The notes under the pieces are model-generated. The model saw nothing but the letters and a program-made list of their open reading frames with translations. It was not told where the DNA came from and searched no databases. A stretch of DNA of 59,277 bases from a virus: positions 1-59,277 of IMG/VR virus record IMGVR_UViG_3300027969_000114; one strand, given 5' to 3'. The position numbers and the translations under genes are program-made. Below, in pieces: positions 56,242-59,277 of the stretch; positions within the stretch are counted from its first letter, which is position 1, and every line of letters begins with the position of its first letter.

Positions 56242-57240
56242 TTACACTATTTTACCATCTTTAATTAAAAGATTAGAAACTTTTGTTTTGCCATCTATTA
56301 TTTCTACAACGGCAAAACCGTTATTGTGCTGTGCAAAAGGATAGTATTTAGGGCTTAATTGAGTTAGGCATCCAGCTGAATAGCTATGTATAAACTTTTT
56401 AAACCCAGTCTTTTTAATAGTATTTGTCGTACGATGTACGTGTCCAATCAGCGTATTACAGAAAGTCTTATTAAATGTGCTTTGCGAAGGATTCATTCCG
56501 CTTGCCATAATTTCGTGGCCGTGTAATATTAGTAAATCAGCTAATTCTATGCCTTGCCAATCAGGTACATAAATAATATTTAGCTTGTCTAGCCTAAAGA
56601 ACTGCTCAAATTGCATCTCGTGTAACTGAGAAAACTCTTCTGCTTGTTCGTTTAAATACTTTTGCCACCTGTTTTCGTGGTTGCCTAGCTTGTAATAGAT
56701 AGGAATATGAGAAAACAGATCTCTTAGTTTCTGTAGAAAGTTTCTGCCCATCTCTATTTCCCTTGGAAAGTCTCTTAGATCCTTTTCTTTTTCGTGTCTT
56801 GAGATAGAATAAAAGTCAAAAATATCTCCATTTAAAATTAGGCAGTCAATATTTTGTTCTCTTAAATGCTTAATTGCACACGTTATTGCACTAAGAGAAT
56901 GATATGGAACGTGTATGTCTGATAACACACCCACTTTTTTAAAATCATCTGTTAAAGTAAGGCTAGTATATTCTCTGCCTAAGCTATCTTCTATCCCAAA
57001 ATTATTTAATTCTTCTAAATTAAAATCAATAGATTCAATTTTAGTGTTAGGTCTTGTTTGTTTAAAATGCTCGCTTCTTTTTACTACACTTAATCCAAGT
57101 CTAGTAATTTTTTTATGAAATTGCTCTACGCTTGCATAGCCGTATGTATCCCAGTTTTCACGCTCAAAGTCTGCCCTTGTTAAATTAGTAGAATAAAAAT
57201 GATCTTTAATTGATTGACCTCTTTCTTTATCTGATTGCAT
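56242..57240 (-). CDS. Calcineurin-like metallophosphoesterase, unit B
   Basis: A 332-residue homologue of 23904-24893. Metal motifs SDIHVPYHS, LILNGDIFDFY, KLGNHENRW, LILHGHEI and IGHVHRTTN are intact (GDI replaces GDV). The N-terminal 95 residues vary most. Overlaps the u-spanin end by 14 nt as in A. Confidence 0.85.
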   Translation of the reverse strand: MQSDKERGQSIKDHFYSTNLTRADFERENWDTYGYASVEQFHKKITRLGLSVVKRSEHFKQTRPNTKIESIDFNLEELNNFGIEDSLGREYTSLTLTDDFKKVGVLSDIHVPYHSLSAITCAIKHLREQNIDCLILNGDIFDFYSISRHEKEKDLRDFPREIEMGRNFLQKLRDLFSHIPIYYKLGNHENRWQKYLNEQAEEFSQLHEMQFEQFFRLDKLNIIYVPDWQGIELADLLILHGHEIMASGMNPSQSTFNKTFCNTLIGHVHRTTNTIKKTGFKKFIHSYSAGCLTQLSPKYYPFAQHNNGFAVVEIIDGKTKVSNLLIKDGKIV

Positions 57241-57682
57241 TTAGTCCGAATTTAAGATACAACCAAGCCATTAACATAATAGCTTCGATTAGTAATAGTA
57301 TAATTACCCAAGTAGGAACACGGTATTTAATTATCTCTTTATCTCTGTATTCAATCCATTTTACCTGAGAATTACGATAGTTTTCTTCGTACACTTGTTG
57401 CATAGAATCAAGATCTACAATAGCACTAATATTATTGCCATCAGATTTAATAATAATCTTGCCTTGTGAAACGTTTAATTTGCTATAAAAACGAGTTAAA
57501 ATACCACTTGAATCACAAGGGTTATAAATCGTTAATGTATCTGTTACAGATTTATATTTTTCTATAACTTTTTCTGTTCTAAAAGTATCTACTCTGAGCG
57601 TCTCTTTATACTCCGTTAAGGTATTCGTACGTTTACACGAAGATAGTGCCAGAATCGTCAAAAGAATAATGAATTTTTGCAT
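57227..57682 (-). CDS. Unimolecular spanin (u-spanin), unit B
   Basis: A 151-residue homologue of 24880-25335: lipobox LSSC with Cys16, periplasmic segment and C-terminal membrane helix (TWVIILLLIEAIMLMAWLYL). Both anchors are preserved although many intervening residues vary. Confidence 0.8.
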   Translation of the reverse strand: MQKFIILLTILALSSCKRTNTLTEYKETLRVDTFRTEKVIEKYKSVTDTLTIYNPCDSSGILTRFYSKLNVSQGKIIIKSDGNNISAIVDLDSMQQVYEENYRNSQVKWIEYRDKEIIKYRVPTWVIILLLIEAIMLMAWLYLKFGLNAIR

Positions 57683-57684
57683 AT

Positions 57685-58140
57685 TTAGGAGAAGTATAGA
57701 TCTGATTCTGCTTGGCGTCTTCTAGTTAATCCAGTTAAAGCTCTGCCACCTGCCTTATTCCACTTTAAAAATTCTAATTTAATTGCAGGATCAGAAGGGT
57801 TTGCATTAACTTTTTTAATAAGTGTTGATTTTTGTAAGTTACCTGTGCCTACATTATAAGCAAAAGAACATAATGCATCGAATTGGCTTTGAGATATGTC
57901 ATCGCGACAAAATGAATCCACCGCTTTTTCATAAGTAGAAACTGATAATTTTAAAAGCTCTTCGGCTTCTTGTTTAGTAATTGCTTGATCGCTTAATAGA
58001 ACTCTTTTACCGTTCGTATAATACGTGTTTCCGTATCCAATCGTATTTATACCCCCAGCGCAAACATACGGCACTAGGCTCAATCCCTCAAACGACTTTA
58101 TTAGATCGAGACCTTTTTGGCTTAACTTCAATATTTTCAT
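57685..58140 (-). CDS. Phage lysozyme (endolysin), GH24, unit B
   Basis: A 151-residue muramidase, Glu18-Cys27-Thr33 triad in SFEGLSLVPYVCAGGINTIGYG. Compared with A the loop after the triad and the C terminus vary. The 53-nt overlap with the holin-like gene is the same. Confidence 0.93.
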   Translation of the reverse strand: MKILKLSQKGLDLIKSFEGLSLVPYVCAGGINTIGYGNTYYTNGKRVLLSDQAITKQEAEELLKLSVSTYEKAVDSFCRDDISQSQFDALCSFAYNVGTGNLQKSTLIKKVNANPSDPAIKLEFLKWNKAGGRALTGLTRRRQAESDLYFS

Positions 58141-58414
58141 CTAAAAGATTTAGTTTGGATTTAAGCGTAGAGTTTTCGCTTTTAAGACTATGTACTTCAG
58201 TTGTAAGATTGTCTATTTTATCAGATAGTTCTTTTACCTTATCGCTCATTTCTTGCGCCATCTCTCGCCATATTTTAATTGCTGCTTCGGTATTCGACAA
58301 CTCCCCACCTTGTATGTCTACATTCTCTTTTTTGCGTGTGCTAAAATATGTAGCTAATGAAGCTATTAAAGCGGTAAGAATATTAGTAAACCAGTCGGGT
58401 AGGGAGTTAAGCAC
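58088..58414 (-). CDS. Putative holin-like membrane protein, unit B
   Basis: A 108-residue copy of 25741-26067, with identical membrane segment (WFTNILTALIASLATYF, one change) and coiled coil. Among the most similar genes of the two units at the DNA level. Confidence 0.55.
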   Translation of the reverse strand: MLNSLPDWFTNILTALIASLATYFSTRKKENVDIQGGELSNTEAAIKIWREMAQEMSDKVKELSDKIDNLTTEVHSLKSENSTLKSKLNLLDENIEVKPKRSRSNKVV

Positions 58415-58416
58415 CG

Positions 58417-58686
58417 TTAATCTTTTTTAAGTTTGTGTAAAATTTGAGCCTTTGCGATAATAGCGAAGTTTTCGTTATCCTTTACAAAGTTTTTGAACGT
58501 TTCTTGATCGCTAGAATCTAAGTCTAGTACCTCGCCTTTGTTAAGAGCTAAAGCCCACTCCCAAAATTTAAGGGCATCGCCTTTAGATTGTTGAACAAGT
58601 GAGTTAGCTACTAGCTTTCCAGCGTTAGCGTTATCGATGGCTTTACCATCTAAATCCACTAAGTTAAAGTTTAAATCTATTTTCAT
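58417..58686 (-). CDS. Conserved late protein, unit B
   Basis: An 89-residue copy of 26070-26339 (changes IDNANAG and GEVLDLD). Starts 20 nt after the late motif at 58707-58733. Confidence 0.65.
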   Translation of the reverse strand: MKIDLNFNLVDLDGKAIDNANAGKLVANSLVQQSKGDALKFWEWALALNKGEVLDLDSSDQETFKNFVKDNENFAIIAKAQILHKLKKD

Positions 58687-58706
58687 TCTTTTGTTGTTTG
58701 TTTCAC

Positions 58707-58733
58707 TATAAACGCAATTTAAAGATTTTTGTT
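58707..58733 (-). promoter_or_regulatory. Late promoter-like motif, site B4
   Basis: Minus strand AACAAA, 12 nt, GCGTTTATA. Spacer and box-to-start distance parallel site A4, including the AAACAACAAAAGA leader. Confidence 0.7.
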
Positions 58734-58735
58734 TC

Positions 58736-59062
58736 TTATGACTGCCAAGGCAAGCCGTAGTTTACAATCGGAGGATTTAAAAAGTTCTCTATTTGTGCAT
58801 CTAAGTTTGCCTCGATTGCCTCGCAGTCTAGTGAAGCAGTAAGCCAAGATTCTACCATTTCCTTAGTCACCTCATCGTATGGAGTGAAGCTCGCTTCGTG
58901 TGGTGCATCGACTGCCAAAGCTCCGTAAGTATCAGCCGTAAAGTGAATGATATCCTCTTCGTATTGCTTTTGCGCTCTGTAATGAATTACGCTAATTACT
59001 TTGTCCATTCCGTCAAGGGAAGGGATACTATCTAACTGACTGATTAAAAATGAAAATGCCAT
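58736..59062 (-). CDS. Conserved small protein after the tail fibre, unit B
   Basis: A 108-residue homologue of 26394-26714. The DGMDKVIS(T/V)IHYRAQKQY and the C-terminal VTKEMVESWLTA segment agree; the middle (TYGALAVDAPHE) and last ten residues differ. Confidence 0.65.
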   Translation of the reverse strand: MAFSFLISQLDSIPSLDGMDKVISVIHYRAQKQYEEDIIHFTADTYGALAVDAPHEASFTPYDEVTKEMVESWLTASLDCEAIEANLDAQIENFLNPPIVNYGLPWQS

Positions 59063-59063
59063 A

Positions 59064-59277
59064 TTATTTATTTTCTAAGATTTTAATTTTTGCTTCTAAT
59101 TCTTGAACTGCTTTAATTAAAGGAACTACAATATTTGCATATCTTACGTTTTCTACTTGACCGCTTCCATCTTCATTTGCAAAATCTGCTAAGTATGAAG
59201 AAACTTCAGCCACTTCCTCAGCTATAAGTCCTAAGAATTTTTTATCTGAATATCTATAATAGTCTTTTTTGTAAGTA
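59064..59277 (-). CDS. Tail fibre/appendage protein, C-terminal part (cut by window end)
   Basis: The last 71 codons of a fibre gene, ending in the S74 chaperone region (FLGLIAEEVAEV..., coiled-coil ending ILENK). Bases 59155-59277 are identical to 26807-26929. It is the end of a unit B fibre whose upstream part lies outside the window. Confidence 0.85.
   Translation of the reverse strand, partial: TYKKDYYRYSDKKFLGLIAEEVAEVSSYLADFANEDGSGQVENVRYANIVVPLIKAVQELEAKIKILENK

Noticed and set aside
1-59277. Simple circular genome closed at the window ends
   Set aside because: Joining base 59277 to base 1 makes a 587-bp fibre fragment with broken frame; about 2,572 bp of fibre would be missing.
1-59277. 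Open frames on the plus strand longer than 60 codons
   Set aside because: All overlap well-supported minus-strand genes, have odd composition, and are not conserved between the two units.

Overview
The window is phage DNA from an AT-rich virus of a Bacteroidota host, probably a flavobacterium. The supporting signs are A-rich start contexts without a Shine-Dalgarno, a TAnnTTTG-type promoter element, a u-spanin with a lipobox, and a tail fibre ending in an S74 chaperone. Every supported gene lies on the minus strand, so transcription runs from high to low coordinates. I see no integrase, repressor, tRNA, rRNA or CRISPR array.

The window holds two complete, collinear but diverged siphovirus-like genomes in tandem. 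Unit A covers about 1-29,501 and unit B about 29,502-59,277. They share the same gene order: fibre, lysis (holin-like protein, GH24 lysozyme, u-spanin, phosphoesterase), early microproteins, ERF annealing protein and SSB-like protein, replication genes, sigma-like factor, terminase, frameshifted tail chaperone, tail genes with tape measure, XkdF protease, scaffold, capsid, tail tube and portal, then the connector and back to the fibre. Both window ends lie inside fibre genes. The first 127 bases exactly repeat 29,502-29,628 and the last 123 exactly repeat 26,807-26,929. Joining the two ends directly would break the fibre reading frame. The simplest reading is two related phages of about 29.5 and 32.3 kb joined, physically or by assembly, at a shared fibre cassette.

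The units differ mainly in accessory modules. A carries a TET-associated-type glycosyltransferase, a RusA resolvase, a HAD-like phosphatase and an HNH endonuclease. B carries a VRR-NUC nuclease, three extra early genes and a 4.3-kb cassette of ParB-like protein, unknown protein, glycosyltransferase, methyltransferase-like protein, and an IbrA/IbrB-like PAPS-reductase and ParB pair, which could be a DNA-modification or host-control system.

Three regulatory layers stand out. First, a bipartite motif (ACAAA, 12-13 nt, CGTTTATA) occurs at eight sites, four per unit at equivalent positions, usually only 4-5 nt before a start codon; it looks like a phage late promoter, perhaps read by the encoded sigma-like factor and giving nearly leaderless mRNAs. 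Second, a conserved run of nine T gives access to an 86-residue -1 frame in the tail-chaperone gene. Third, a conserved RNA element just upstream of the DUF4373-like replication gene has a terminator hairpin whose 8-nt loop is fully complementary to an upstream 8-mer. Several conserved microproteins of 36-58 residues fill gaps between larger genes.
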